The position numbers and the translations under genes are program-made. A stretch of DNA of 45,270 bases. Origin: Candidatus Staskawiczbacteria bacterium. GTDB taxonomy: Bacteria > Patescibacteriota > Minisyncoccia > Minisyncoccales > Staskawiczbacteraceae. The DNA is taken from positions 1 through 45,270 of the forward strand of contig CAIMWV010000001.1 of assembly GCA_903845295.1 (NCBI GenBank), given 5' to 3'. Under the pieces are notes generated by a model. The model worked only from the letters and a program-made list of their open reading frames with translations. It was not told the origin of the DNA and did not search any database. How positions within the stretch are numbered: position 1 is the stretch's first letter; each line of letters starts with the position of its first letter. Below are positions 30,854 through 38,554 of the stretch, piece after piece.

Positions 30854-32262
30854 TGAATTTAACAGAACTTACAATCACACAAGCTCATAATGGTTTAAAG
30901 AACAAAGAGTTTTCTTCTGTTGATTTAACCAAAGCTTATTTGGAAAAAATAAAAAAATCAGACAAGGAATTGAATGCCTTTCTGTCTGTAACCGAAGAGC
31001 TAGCTTTGTCACAAGCAGAGTCAGCCGATAAAAAAATAAATTCAGGAAATTTCGGCGAACTGACAGGAATTCCTTGCGCGATAAAAGATGCGATTTTGGT
31101 TGAAGGCCAGAAATGCACGGCGGCGTCAAAGATTTTAGAAAATTATGTTGCGCCATACGATGCAACCGTCATACAAAAACTTAAAAAAGAGGGAACTGTT
31201 ATTTTAGGAAAAACAAATACAGATGAATTCACAATGGGTTCATCTACTGAAAATTCCGCGTTTGGCGTGACAAAAAATCCGTACGACAAAACACGAGTTG
31301 CAGGAGGGAGCTCGGGAGGTTCTGCGGCAGCTGTAGCTGCGAATGAGGCTTGCTATGCATTAGGTTCTGATACCGGCGGATCGATAAGACAGCCGGCCTC
31401 TCTATGCGGAGTTATAGGGCTTTGTCCGACATATGGATCAGTTTCTCGTTACGGCTTGATTGCCCATGCCTCTTCGCTTGATCAAATTGGACCTCTTACT
31501 AAAAACGTCGAAGATGCAAAAATAGTTTTTGAGGCAATTTCCGGAAAAGATAAAATGGATGCGACTTCAACTGATTATAAATTTGAGGAAGCTAAAGTGG
31601 AATTAAAAGGATTAAAAATCGGAGTTCCTAAAGAATATTTTGCCAAAGGAATTGATAAAGAAGTTGAAAAGATAATTAAAAATTCAATTAAAAAAGCACA
31701 AGATCAGGGAGCAAAAATTAAAGAGATAAGCTTGCCGAGCTCTGAATACGCTTTGGCTTGCTATTATATAATTGGCCCAGCCGAAATATCGGCTAATTTG
31801 GCAAGATTTGACGGAATAAAATATGGATTATCTGTTGATGGGAAAGACCTGCTCGATGTCTATTTAAAATCAAAAGGACACGGATTCGGGGCAGAAGTTA
31901 AACGCAGGATTATGATCGGAACATATGTTTTGTCATCAGGATATTACGATGCATATTATAAAAAAGCACAGGAAGTAAGACAGTTTATACGCCAAGATTT
32001 TGCAAAAGCCTTTGAAAAAGTTGATTTGATATTCTGTCCAGTTTCTCCATTTCCGGCGTTTAAAATAGGCGAAAAAGCAGATGATCCGATTTCTATGTAT
32101 TTAGCTGATATTTACACTATTCCTATGAAATTAGCTGGTTTGCCAGGAATTTCTTTACCAGTTGGAAAAATTGGAGAATTGCCGGTCGGTTTGCAAATTA
32201 TTGGAAATCATTTCCAGGAAAACAAAATTTTAGCTATCGCTGAGACGATTGAAAAATTATAG
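30853..32262 (+). CDS. gatA: Asp/Glu-tRNA amidotransferase subunit A
   Basis: The 469-aa amidase-signature enzyme shows the catalytic Ser-cisSer-Lys triad: Lys in [10 protein letters not shown], Ser in [16 protein letters not shown] and Ser in [16 protein letters not shown]. It releases ammonia from glutamine for GatB. The one-base overlap with gatC (TAATG) implies coupled translation. Length is normal (about 480). GatB must be encoded elsewhere; glutaminyl-tRNA synthetase is commonly missing in bacteria with this route. Confidence 0.96.
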   Translation: MNLTELTITQAHNGLKNKEFSSVDLTKAYLEKIKKSDKELNAFLSVTEELALSQAESADKKINSGNFGELTGIPCAIKDAILVEGQKCTAASKILENYVAPYDATVIQKLKKEGTVILGKTNTDEFTMGSSTENSAFGVTKNPYDKTRVAGGSSGGSAAAVAANEACYALGSDTGGSIRQPASLCGVIGLCPTYGSVSRYGLIAHASSLDQIGPLTKNVEDAKIVFEAISGKDKMDATSTDYKFEEAKVELKGLKIGVPKEYFAKGIDKEVEKIIKNSIKKAQDQGAKIKEISLPSSEYALACYYIIGPAEISANLARFDGIKYGLSVDGKDLLDVYLKSKGHGFGAEVKRRIMIGTYVLSSGYYDAYYKKAQEVRQFIRQDFAKAFEKVDLIFCPVSPFPAFKIGEKADDPISMYLADIYTIPMKLAGLPGISLPVGKIGELPVGLQIIGNHFQENKILAIAETIEKL

Positions 32263-32288
32263 TTTTTGTGTTAAAGTATTAAATAATT

Positions 32289-32360
32289 GGGCTCGTAGTT
32301 CAGTGGTAGAACGCTGTCCTGATAAGACAGAGGTCGAAGGTCCGATTCCTTCCGGGCCCA
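32289..32360 (+). tRNA. tRNA-Ile (anticodon GAT)
   Basis: A 72-nt cloverleaf: acceptor GGGCTCG/CGGGCCC (one G-U), D arm gttc/gaac, anticodon stem ctgtc/gacag with loop ctgataa (anticodon GAT), and T arm gaagg/ccttc with loop tccgatt. The discriminator is A. The genome does not encode CCA (acaaa follows), so a CCA-adding enzyme is needed. It stands alone after gatA. Confidence 0.95.
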
Positions 32361-32457
32361 CAAATACAATCTAATAATTTATATAAACAACATGCTTCTT
32401 CTAAAAAAGGAGTTTTTTGTTTTAAAATCTAGAACATAACTAAAAAACAGAATACTG

Positions 32458-32486
32458 TTGCTTAAATTTTTTTGGAGTTATATAAT
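32458..32486 (+). promoter_or_regulatory. Promoter with perfect -10 before the small membrane protein
   Basis: TTGCTT (32458-32463) and TATAAT (32481-32486) are 17 nt apart. The ATG at 32494 is only seven bases further, which implies a leaderless mRNA. Confidence 0.6.
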
Positions 32487-32493
32487 TAAGCAT

Positions 32494-32667
32494 ATGCAGA
32501 AATTTTTTTCTAAAATAGATAAAGAAATCCTGATAATTTTGGTTGCATTGCTGTTCGTGCTTTTATTGGCCGGTTTTGCGTTTTATAAATATATGTCCGG
32601 AGTGTATTCTCCGGGCCAGGTTAAGGTGCAAAACTTAACCGGCGGATTGCAAACAGAAACAAGATGA
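32494..32667 (+). CDS. Small single-pass membrane protein
   Basis: From ATG 32494 the protein is 57 aa: a short charged start (MQKFFSKIDKE), one transmembrane helix (about residues 12-34, ILIILVALLFVLLLAGFAFY) and a polar tail. No family is recognised. The track start (TTG 32458) falls in the promoter and is rejected. Its stop overlaps the tspO ATG by four bases (ATGA), so the two are co-translated, and it may assist or be regulated with TspO. Confidence 0.6.
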   Translation: MQKFFSKIDKEILIILVALLFVLLLAGFAFYKYMSGVYSPGQVKVQNLTGGLQTETR

Positions 32668-33251
32668 AATACGACAATCTTCTTAAATTTTTTACCAGCA
32701 TAATAATTTGTGAATTGGCTGGGGTAATAGGCTCATTTTTTACAATTTCACAAATTAATGGCTGGTATAAAAATTTGAATAAACCGAGCTTTAATCCTCC
32801 GAATTGGATTTTTGGCCCGGTGTGGACAACCATTTTCGTTTTGATGGGAATTTCTCTATATTTGGTTTGGTCAAAAAAGTGGCATCCCAAAAATAAAATC
32901 AGCCGTGAAAAGGCGAAAACGACAAATCTGACATCTAAGTCAAAAATTTCTGCTGTCCGGGCAATTTCCACGGCGCGACAAAAATTTTCTTCGGGGCCGT
33001 GGCAAAAGTTAAATATAGTTTTGATTTTTACGGTGCAGCTTGTTCTTAATATTTTATGGTCAATAATATTTTTCGGTATACATTCTACCGGATTAGCTTT
33101 TTTTGAGCTGTTGATGCTTTGGTTTGCAATAATATTTACAATGGCAAATTTCTATAGAGTCTCTAAAATTGCGGCATTATTGTTGCTGCCTTATATTTTA
33201 TGGGTTTCGTTTGCGGCAATTTTAAACCTAGCAATTTTTTTAATAAACTAA
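32664..33251 (+). CDS. TspO/MBR family tryptophan-rich sensory protein
   Basis: The 195-aa protein has five hydrophobic segments and the TspO motifs KPSFNPPNWIFGPVWTTIF, QLVLNILWSIIFFG and LWVSFAAILNLAIF. Family members bind porphyrins and other hydrophobic ligands. The loop after TM2 is extended by about 35 residues (HPKNKISREKAKTTNLTS...). Its DNA includes the inverted repeat ccacggc/gccgtgg, so it may be a palindromic insertion. It overlaps the small membrane protein gene upstream. Confidence 0.85.
   Translation: MKYDNLLKFFTSIIICELAGVIGSFFTISQINGWYKNLNKPSFNPPNWIFGPVWTTIFVLMGISLYLVWSKKWHPKNKISREKAKTTNLTSKSKISAVRAISTARQKFSSGPWQKLNIVLIFTVQLVLNILWSIIFFGIHSTGLAFFELLMLWFAIIFTMANFYRVSKIAALLLLPYILWVSFAAILNLAIFLIN
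32968..33002 (+). repeat. Palindrome inside the tspO loop insertion
   Basis: ccacggc (32968-32974) and gccgtgg (32996-33002) flank 21 nt, within the family-atypical loop between TM2 and TM3. Confidence 0.55.
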
Positions 33252-33262
33252 ACGGATGAAAT

Positions 33263-33321
33263 GAGTTTACCCAGCACTTATTTTCCAGCTTGAAAAATAA
33301 GTGCTGGGTGCTCGCAAACTC
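33263..33321 (+). promoter_or_regulatory. Start-codon palindrome of the basic micro-ORF
   Basis: Outer gagttt/aaactc (33263-33268/33316-33321) encloses a 16-bp stem cccagcacttattttc paired to gaaaaataagtgctggg (one extra A). The outer arm ends two bases before the ATG at 33324. The architecture is like the palindromes before proS, secY and others. Confidence 0.6.
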
Positions 33322-33323
33322 GC

Positions 33324-33479
33324 ATGCAAAAATATTTTCCTAAGAATGCGAAAAAGTTTCAGCAGGAACAGAGGACATTTAAGGCTGTTCAAAATAAATC
33401 TGTCAGCAGATTTCAGCAGAATGCATCCAGGCTGGAACATTCCAATGTAAGGAATAAAAATAAGGGCAAAAAAGGATAA
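33324..33479 (+). CDS. Basic micro-protein, 51 aa
   Basis: This ORF is too short for the track. It encodes MQKYFPKNAKKFQQEQRTFK and a tail NKNKGKKG, rich in Lys, Gln and Arg and without hydrophobic segments. No family is recognised; nucleic-acid binding would fit the charge but is speculation. Support for it being real comes from the start-codon palindrome before it and an intrinsic terminator beginning at its stop codon. Confidence 0.5.
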   Translation: MQKYFPKNAKKFQQEQRTFKAVQNKSVSRFQQNASRLEHSNVRNKNKGKKG

Positions 33480-33500
33480 ACCGCTTTTAGCGGTTTATTT
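33478..33500 (+). terminator. Terminator after the micro-ORF
   Basis: aaaccgc/gcggttt (33478-33484/33490-33496) with loop tttta, then atttgtt. It overlaps the micro-ORF stop codon. Confidence 0.7.
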
Positions 33501-33581
33501 GTTGAAATTTATTTCAAAAAGGTATATGAATAAATGGGATTATTCATATAATTAATAATAGGGTTTTATTTATACAAATAT

Positions 33582-34376
33582 ATGCCAGCTGAAGTTAAAA
33601 TTTTAGTAGAAGGTTTTACAAATGCCGACTCGGTGGCTGAAACAGGCGAAGAGCATACTCAGCCGACTATTTCTCTGGTTAGAGACGGAGATTTAATAAT
33701 GGTGGTTGATCCGGGAATTTTAGAAAGCCAGCAGATTTTGCTAGATGCATTGGAAAAAGAAAATTTAACAGTCCAAGATGTTAATATTGTTTGTATCACG
33801 CATTCGCACATTGACCATTATAGAAATATAGGAATGTTTCCTGATGCAAAAATTTTAGAATACTTCGGGTTGTGGAATAAAACTACCGTTGAAAATTGGT
33901 CTGAAAGTTTTACCGAAAATATCCGGGTTTTACATACTCCCGGGCATGATTATACCGGCATATCTCTTTTTGTGACAACGGCAGACGGGGTTGTTTCAAT
34001 ATGCGGAGATGTTTTTTGGAAAAAAAATTATCCTCAGGACCCGCATGATGATGCTTATGCTTCGAATCCCGAAAAATTAAAAGAAAGCAGGCTGATGGTT
34101 TTGAAAATGGCCGATTGGATAATCCCAGGCCACGGCGGAATGTATAAAAATATCAGGATCAACGCCTCAACTGAAAAAGGGGAAGCAGAAAAGTCAAATG
34201 AGCACCTCGGGTATTTTGCAAAAACAAAAGAAGCTAAAATTGCCGTAAGGTGCAAAAAATGCGGCAGGCAGATGAATCAGAAAGATAAATGCAAATGCAG
34301 GCCGTATCTTTGTTTCAGGTGCTGCGAATGCGGTTTAGATTGCGAGGTTTGCTACTGCAGCCACCAGATTAAATAA
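33582..34376 (+). CDS. Metallo-beta-lactamase-fold hydrolase with Cys-rich C-terminal tail
   Basis: The 264-aa protein has the MBL metal motif THSHIDHYRN (H74, H76, D78, H79), then HTPGHDYTGIS, CGDVFW and IIPGHGG. This resembles the MBLAC1/glyoxalase II-like group of hydrolases; substrate is unknown. The last 45 residues carry eleven Cys (KKCGRQM, KCKCRPYLCFRCCECGLDCEVCYC), probably binding zinc, a tail not usual for the family. It may recruit the enzyme to RNA or a protein partner; that is inference. Confidence 0.8.
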   Translation: MPAEVKILVEGFTNADSVAETGEEHTQPTISLVRDGDLIMVVDPGILESQQILLDALEKENLTVQDVNIVCITHSHIDHYRNIGMFPDAKILEYFGLWNKTTVENWSESFTENIRVLHTPGHDYTGISLFVTTADGVVSICGDVFWKKNYPQDPHDDAYASNPEKLKESRLMVLKMADWIIPGHGGMYKNIRINASTEKGEAEKSNEHLGYFAKTKEAKIAVRCKKCGRQMNQKDKCKCRPYLCFRCCECGLDCEVCYCSHQIK

Positions 34377-34409
34377 CATAATATATAAGACGGTTGCGAA
34401 TAAAATCAT

Positions 34410-35726
34410 ATGAGAAGGGTAACACTGTGTATAGTCTTTTTTTTATTTTTATCAGGATGCCTTCTGGGGCCCTGCAAGGTTTCGGCTCATCAGCCAAGAA
34501 TTGTTTATTCTCAGCCGGGAGACATCCAGATAAACAATCCTGAGATATCTCAGGCATTTTATGATGAGTTGAAGGGAAAACCTCGAGATTATTTTATCAA
34601 TTCAAGCAAGGATTTTGCATTATATATTAATCTTTTGGTTCCGGAAGAGGCTAACAGAAATGGCAGATATTCTGCCAATATTTTTTTAGTGAACGACAGC
34701 GGAGCAGAACAAATCGGTTCTATGGACGGAGCTTCATTTGAATGGAAGGAATTTTATGAAGAGTTCGGCAGGGATTATTATTTAAAAGGCCCGGAGCTTA
34801 CAAAAGAAGTGCCGGCAGGAAAATATAAAATTGAAATTTATTCAAAGGATAACCAGGGAAAATATGTTTTGGCTGTCGGTCAAAAAGAGTCCTACGACAT
34901 CCAGTCGATATTAAATATTTATTGGCAACTGCCGTTGTTAAAGGTGTCGTTTTTTAAAACATCGGTATTACAATTTTTTCTTACGCCTTTTGGAATAGCC
35001 GGCATCGGAGTAATAGGGGCGATATTAATACTTCTGGCTTTTATTAATTATTTGGTGGGGCTTATTAAAGCAATTATAAAACACAATCAGGCAAAGACCT
35101 TGCTTTTAACTTCAGCCGGCATGCAGATGAAAGATGATATAATAAAATTATTGCAAAAACCAGCCTATGATGTGACAGTTGCTTTTATTACAACTGCCGC
35201 AAAACCAGAGGAAAATCTTGATTATCTGCAAAAAGATTGGAATATTATGAAAGAAATAGGTTTTAATATTGAGGAGGTTGACATTGAGGGAAAAAAAGAA
35301 GCCGAAGTCATGAAATTACTGGAACTGAACGATATTATTTTTGTTGAAGGCGGAAATACTTTTTACCTGTTAAAAGCGATGAGGGCCTGTAATTTTGAAA
35401 AAGTGATACGGAAATTATTAAAACAAGGCAAGGTTTATATTGGGGCTTCGGCTGGAAGCGTGGTGGCCGGGCGTACTATACAAACAGCCGGCTGGAAAGA
35501 TGCAGACAAAAATACTGTCGGTTTGAAAGATTTGAAAGGATTGAATCTTGTGACGTTTGATATTTTTGCACACTATCAGCCGGAATATGCAGAAATTATA
35601 AAGCAGAAAATAAGCGATCCAAGGAAAAGAGCGAAGAATTTAAGAATTTTGACAGATGATCAGGCAATTCTGGTCCAAGGGAAAGAAGTAGACCTTATTG
35701 GAGAAGGCGAAGCAATTGTTATATAA
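34410..35726 (+). CDS. Membrane-tethered S51 (dipeptidase E-like) peptidase fusion
   Basis: The single 438-aa ORF combines an N-terminal signal (residues 1-20, lipobox-like LSGC), an exported beta-rich domain (about 25-175), a transmembrane helix (about 195-220, IAGIGVIGAILILLAFINYLV) and a cytosolic S51 domain (about 230-438). The S51 part has EGGNTFYLLKAM, the nucleophile GASAGS (S347) and HYQPE (H388). Family members are cytosolic Asp-specific dipeptidases or cyanophycinases. A membrane-tethered form with an outside sensor-like domain is unusual. No frameshift is seen. Confidence 0.75.
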   Translation: MRRVTLCIVFFLFLSGCLLGPCKVSAHQPRIVYSQPGDIQINNPEISQAFYDELKGKPRDYFINSSKDFALYINLLVPEEANRNGRYSANIFLVNDSGAEQIGSMDGASFEWKEFYEEFGRDYYLKGPELTKEVPAGKYKIEIYSKDNQGKYVLAVGQKESYDIQSILNIYWQLPLLKVSFFKTSVLQFFLTPFGIAGIGVIGAILILLAFINYLVGLIKAIIKHNQAKTLLLTSAGMQMKDDIIKLLQKPAYDVTVAFITTAAKPEENLDYLQKDWNIMKEIGFNIEEVDIEGKKEAEVMKLLELNDIIFVEGGNTFYLLKAMRACNFEKVIRKLLKQGKVYIGASAGSVVAGRTIQTAGWKDADKNTVGLKDLKGLNLVTFDIFAHYQPEYAEIIKQKISDPRKRAKNLRILTDDQAILVQGKEVDLIGEGEAIVI

Positions 35727-35761
35727 TTATTAAAATTACAAAAGAAAGAGGTGTTCAGCGT

Positions 35762-35834
35762 AAATGAGGCCATCAATGTATAAGATATATCAAGGCCTCA
35801 TTTCCGAAGCAATCTTGTTCGCTCTGCTCACAAG
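35762..35834 (+). promoter_or_regulatory. Double hairpin upstream of the DUF167 gene
   Basis: aaatgaggcc/ggcctcattt (35762-35771/35794-35803) is followed by cttgt/acaag (35814-35818/35830-35834), which ends three bases before the GTG start at 35838. It follows the same two-hairpin plan as the other start-codon elements. Confidence 0.6.
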
Positions 35835-35837
35835 ACA

Positions 35838-36056
35838 GTGAAAATTTTTATTAAAGCGAAACCCAATTCTAAAGAGGAAAAAGTGGAACAGGTGGATGAA
35901 AACCATTATATTGTTTTTGTAAAAGAGCCGCCAATCAAGGGTAAAGCGAACGATGCGATTAGGAATGCATTGGCAATATATTTTAAAACAGGGTCATCTT
36001 GTGTTCGGATTGTTTCGGGTTATAATTCGCGAAACAAAATTGTTGAAATAGTATAA
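35838..36056 (+). CDS. DUF167 (YggU family) protein
   Basis: The 72-aa protein has the YggU/DUF167 pattern: IKAKPNSKEEKVEQVDENHYIVFVKEPPIKGKANDAI and VRIVSGYNSRNKIVEI. The fold is known but function is not established. GTG 35838 is used, with no ATG option upstream in frame near it. A double hairpin lies directly before it. Two short paralogous genes follow. Confidence 0.85.
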   Translation: MKIFIKAKPNSKEEKVEQVDENHYIVFVKEPPIKGKANDAIRNALAIYFKTGSSCVRIVSGYNSRNKIVEIV

Positions 36057-36080
36057 TATATTATTTAAAAAAATAAAATT

Positions 36081-36293
36081 ATGGAAGAATTAAACGTTCA
36101 CGGACATATTGTTAATTTTGAAGATGGTTCAAGACAAGGCGCTCACTATTTAATTAATTTAGGTTATGGCCAGGCCGAAGTGATTTTTAATAAAGCTGTC
36201 AGTAATGGTTCGGTTACATTCGAGTGCGATGCCGGCGGATATAAATTATCATGGGCTGGCGGATCGAGTTATACTATTTCGAAAAAATATTAA
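36081..36293 (+). CDS. Small protein, paralogue 1 of a tandem pair
   Basis: The 70-aa protein is not of a family I recognise. It reads HGHIVNFEDGS, then YGQAEVIFNKAVSNGSVTFE and GYKLSWAGGSSYTI, without Cys, signal or transmembrane segments. It aligns along its length with the next ORF (shared G-H-x-V, A-x-V-x-F, GS-x-TF and YKL), so the pair arose by duplication. Both look like compact beta-rich domains. They start 24 nt after the DUF167 gene and probably share its transcript. Confidence 0.65.
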   Translation: MEELNVHGHIVNFEDGSRQGAHYLINLGYGQAEVIFNKAVSNGSVTFECDAGGYKLSWAGGSSYTISKKY

Positions 36294-36322
36294 AAATAAA
36301 TATAAATTTTAATATTCTAAAC

Positions 36323-36538
36323 ATGGAAACAAAAACAATAATTTACGGCCATACCGTGTCCCACGATGAGAGCGTCAGCGGAGGGATGTATTTTTTAACT
36401 CGCCAAATCAATGCCCAAGAGGCAAAAGTATTTTTTGACGAGGCGTATAATTATGGTTCTGCCACATTCCAGGACCATATGGGATACAAATATAAATTAG
36501 TCCATCATGGAGCGGAGTACCAGCTAGTCAAGCCATAA
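36323..36538 (+). CDS. Small protein, paralogue 2 of a tandem pair
   Basis: From ATG 36323 the protein is 71 aa and begins METKTIIYGHTVSHDES. It shares AKVFFDEAYNYGSATFQ and YKYKLVHHGAEYQL with the preceding gene (AEVIFNKAVSNGSVTFE and YKLSW...SYTI). The track start at 36251 overlaps paralogue 1 in another frame and is rejected. Function is unknown. A terminator about 25 bases downstream ends this small cluster. Confidence 0.65.
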   Translation: METKTIIYGHTVSHDESVSGGMYFLTRQINAQEAKVFFDEAYNYGSATFQDHMGYKYKLVHHGAEYQLVKP

Positions 36539-36562
36539 ATTATCCAAATTTTATATCAAATC

Positions 36563-36586
36563 AGCCCGCATCCGAGGGCTTTTTGA
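36563..36586 (+). terminator. Intrinsic terminator after the paralogue pair
   Basis: agccc/gggct (36563-36567/36576-36580) followed by TTTTTG. Confidence 0.7.
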
Positions 36587-36593
36587 TTACACG

Positions 36594-36622
36594 TTGACAC
36601 CAGTTTAATTTTTTTGTAAAGT
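36594..36622 (+). promoter_or_regulatory. Promoter of the pyrF-pyrE unit
   Basis: TTGACA (36594-36599) and TAAAGT (36617-36622) with 17-nt spacing. The leader to the pyrF ATG at 36888 is about 260 nt, far longer than for any other gene here. Confidence 0.55.
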
Positions 36623-36659
36623 CATTATACAAAGGATTTCACATGCGCATTGTGCGTTG

Positions 36660-36860
36660 TGGTCCTTTCGAGGCCCTTTGACATTTGAAAATAGGACGAG
36701 AGCAGATATCTTCGGCGTTGATGGTTGGCTTCCAATGGGGGCCCCAACGCATACTTGGTTGCTTTCTATAAGACCAAGAAGATATTGCTCGACTCCGACA
36801 ACAGAGTGTCGAAGCAAGGTGTCGCCTGTCCTTTGGATGGGTCCCGTGTCCTCAGAATAA
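36660..36860 (+). ncRNA. Structured pyrF leader RNA (riboswitch-like, class unknown)
   Basis: A 13-bp stem gagca-g-atatcttc/gaagatat-tgctc (36700-36713/36778-36790) closes a three-way junction with hairpins gcgttg/caacgc (36715-36720/36745-36750) and cttggt/accaag (36754-36759/36773-36778). GTCCT occurs at 36662, 36828 and 36848 and can pair alternatively with AGGAC (36693-36697), which allows switching. The layout recalls a riboswitch upstream of a pyrimidine gene, but the conserved purine-riboswitch junction bases are not present. No credible ORF is seen (the 67-aa track ORF lacks support). This covers most of the 349-nt gene-free stretch. Confidence 0.55.
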
Positions 36861-36887
36861 GGGGGAATAAGTAAAGGAGGATTCGCC

Positions 36888-37775
36888 ATGGGTTTTCGGG
36901 CGATGTTGGAAAAAAGACAGAAGGAGGCCAAGACCTTGGTTTGTGTGGGGCTTGATCCTCTCGGAGACAAGCTGCCTGACTGCATGAGGGTTGGGGATGA
37001 TGTGGCGCAGAACATAAGGGTTTGGATGACGAAGATCGCTGATGCGACGGCGCCATTCGCCTCGATGTTCAAACCGCAGCGGGCGCACTGGGAGGCAATC
37101 CGCGGAGGGGAGCAAGCTCTCAGGGAATTGGTTACGATCATCCATGAAAAGCATCCGGGGATTCCGGTGTTTGGAGACTGCAAGCGCGGCGACATTGGCC
37201 GCACCCAGCAGCAGTACCGCAAAGCGCATCTGGATCTGGACGGCTTCAACGGCATGAACTTTTCGCCCTACATGGGCCGGGACTGCATGTCTGGGCTCGT
37301 TGACAAGAAGAGCCCTGGCAGGGCTCTGGTAGGGCTGTGCTACACAAGCAATCCGGACGCCAGGGAAGTTCAGGACGTGAAGCTCGCCGACGGCAGATGT
37401 TATTGGGAATTCATTGCCGAGCGCACATTGGCTTGGGCCAAGGAACTCGGTGTTGTCGAAGACGCTGGCATGGTGATGGCGGCAGCTTACGAACTTCCGC
37501 CAAAAGGATCAGGTCAGGTTTATGCCGAACATCTTCGGCGTTGCCGCCAGATAGTCGGTAACAGCCTGTGGTTCCTTATTCCCGGCGTCGGCGCCCAGAA
37601 AGGCGCTGTCGCTGAGACGGTGCGCTATGCCTATGCCGGGCCTGGAAGCATCGCCATTAACTCATCGTCGGAAATTGATTTTGCCAGTTCCGGCGCCGAT
37701 TTCGCCGAGGCGGCTGCGAAGAAGGCCATGGAATTGCGCGATGCGATAAACCTCGCGCTTCCGCAAACCGCCTAA
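36888..37775 (+). CDS. pyrF: Orotidine 5'-phosphate decarboxylase (type 2)
   Basis: The 295-aa protein matches the longer type 2 OMP decarboxylases: LVCVGLDPLGDKLP, the catalytic DCKRGDIGRT (D97, K99, D102), LVGLCYTSNPDAREVQD and FLIPGVGAQKGAV. It makes UMP from OMP. An aggagg ribosome binding site precedes the ATG. GC-rich composition contrasts with the genes on either side. It is followed after 103 nt by pyrE in the same orientation without a terminator in between, so the two form an operon. Confidence 0.94.
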   Translation: MGFRAMLEKRQKEAKTLVCVGLDPLGDKLPDCMRVGDDVAQNIRVWMTKIADATAPFASMFKPQRAHWEAIRGGEQALRELVTIIHEKHPGIPVFGDCKRGDIGRTQQQYRKAHLDLDGFNGMNFSPYMGRDCMSGLVDKKSPGRALVGLCYTSNPDAREVQDVKLADGRCYWEFIAERTLAWAKELGVVEDAGMVMAAAYELPPKGSGQVYAEHLRRCRQIVGNSLWFLIPGVGAQKGAVAETVRYAYAGPGSIAINSSSEIDFASSGADFAEAAAKKAMELRDAINLALPQTA

Positions 37776-37802
37776 CGCAACTCTATCCAGGTGTTTTAAT
37801 CC

Positions 37803-37831
37803 GCCGTTGTATATTCGCGGCGGATTGATTG
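37803..37831 (+). repeat. Hairpin in the pyrF-pyrE spacer
   Basis: ccgccg/cggcgg with flanking aat/att pairs forms a strong hairpin (about 37799-37828) without a T-tract, so it may stabilise or process the mRNA. Nested around it are aggtg and cacct, which could form an outer stem. Confidence 0.55.
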
Positions 37832-37878
37832 GGAAGTTTTGAAGTTTGGCACCTAACCCAAAGAAAGGCAGGTAAAAC

Positions 37879-38526
37879 ATGAAAACCTGGAAACAGGTTT
37901 TTCAGGAAGCGGGAGCCGTCTGGATTCACGATGGGCGGCCAACCGCTCCGCATGCAGAGCTTACGTCCGGGCTTCATTCGGACGGATTTGTGAACTGCAC
38001 GTTCGTTACTCGTCAGCCGGGTCTGATTCGGCAAATGGTCTCAAAGAACCAGCCGATCGGCATGGAGACGAACCTTTGGCCGATTCTGGCCCCGCTCATG
38101 AACCAGCTCGACTGGGTGGTCGGTTCGGCGTTCGGGGCAATTACCCTTGCTTCCGCTATTGCCGAGGAAGCTGGCGGCGGGGTGATGGCCGGCTTTACGG
38201 AAAAGGACGGCGACCTGATGAAGTTGGCCCGTTTCGAGATCGGGAAAGGCCGACGGGTGTTGGTGGTCGAAGACGTAATTTCGACCGGAGGTTCCACGCT
38301 CAAAACCATCGCCGGCATTCTCGCCAGCGGTGTACCGGCGGAGAATATTCTCCCGTACATCGTTTGTCTGGTGAACCGTTCTGGTTTCGGGACTCTGGAT
38401 GGTCGGACAATTCGGGCTCTCCTGGAACCCGAAATTCACACGTGGCAACCGGCTGGGTGCCCGCTGTGCCAAGGCGGTTCCAAGGTGCTTCGGCCCAAGA
38501 AACATTGGGCCGAGCTCACTAAGTAA
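37879..38526 (+). CDS. pyrE: Orotate phosphoribosyltransferase
   Basis: The 215-aa protein has LTSGLHSDGFVN near residue 29 and the PRPP-binding VLVVEDVISTGGST (127-140), preceded by GAITLASAIAEEAGG. It joins orotate and PRPP to make OMP, the substrate of the neighbouring PyrF. The C-terminus has CPLCQGGSKVLRPKKHW, a Cys pair absent from E. coli PyrE. An aggcagg site precedes the ATG. GC-rich like pyrF. It ends in its own terminator. Confidence 0.93.
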   Translation: MKTWKQVFQEAGAVWIHDGRPTAPHAELTSGLHSDGFVNCTFVTRQPGLIRQMVSKNQPIGMETNLWPILAPLMNQLDWVVGSAFGAITLASAIAEEAGGGVMAGFTEKDGDLMKLARFEIGKGRRVLVVEDVISTGGSTLKTIAGILASGVPAENILPYIVCLVNRSGFGTLDGRTIRALLEPEIHTWQPAGCPLCQGGSKVLRPKKHWAELTK

Positions 38527-38554
38527 GTCCCTTCGGGGAATAGAATGAATCTAA

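Noticed and set aside
36657-36860. 67-aa ORF in the pyrF leader
   Set aside because: It has no Shine-Dalgarno sequence or family signal and overlaps strong RNA stems. The region reads better as a structured leader.
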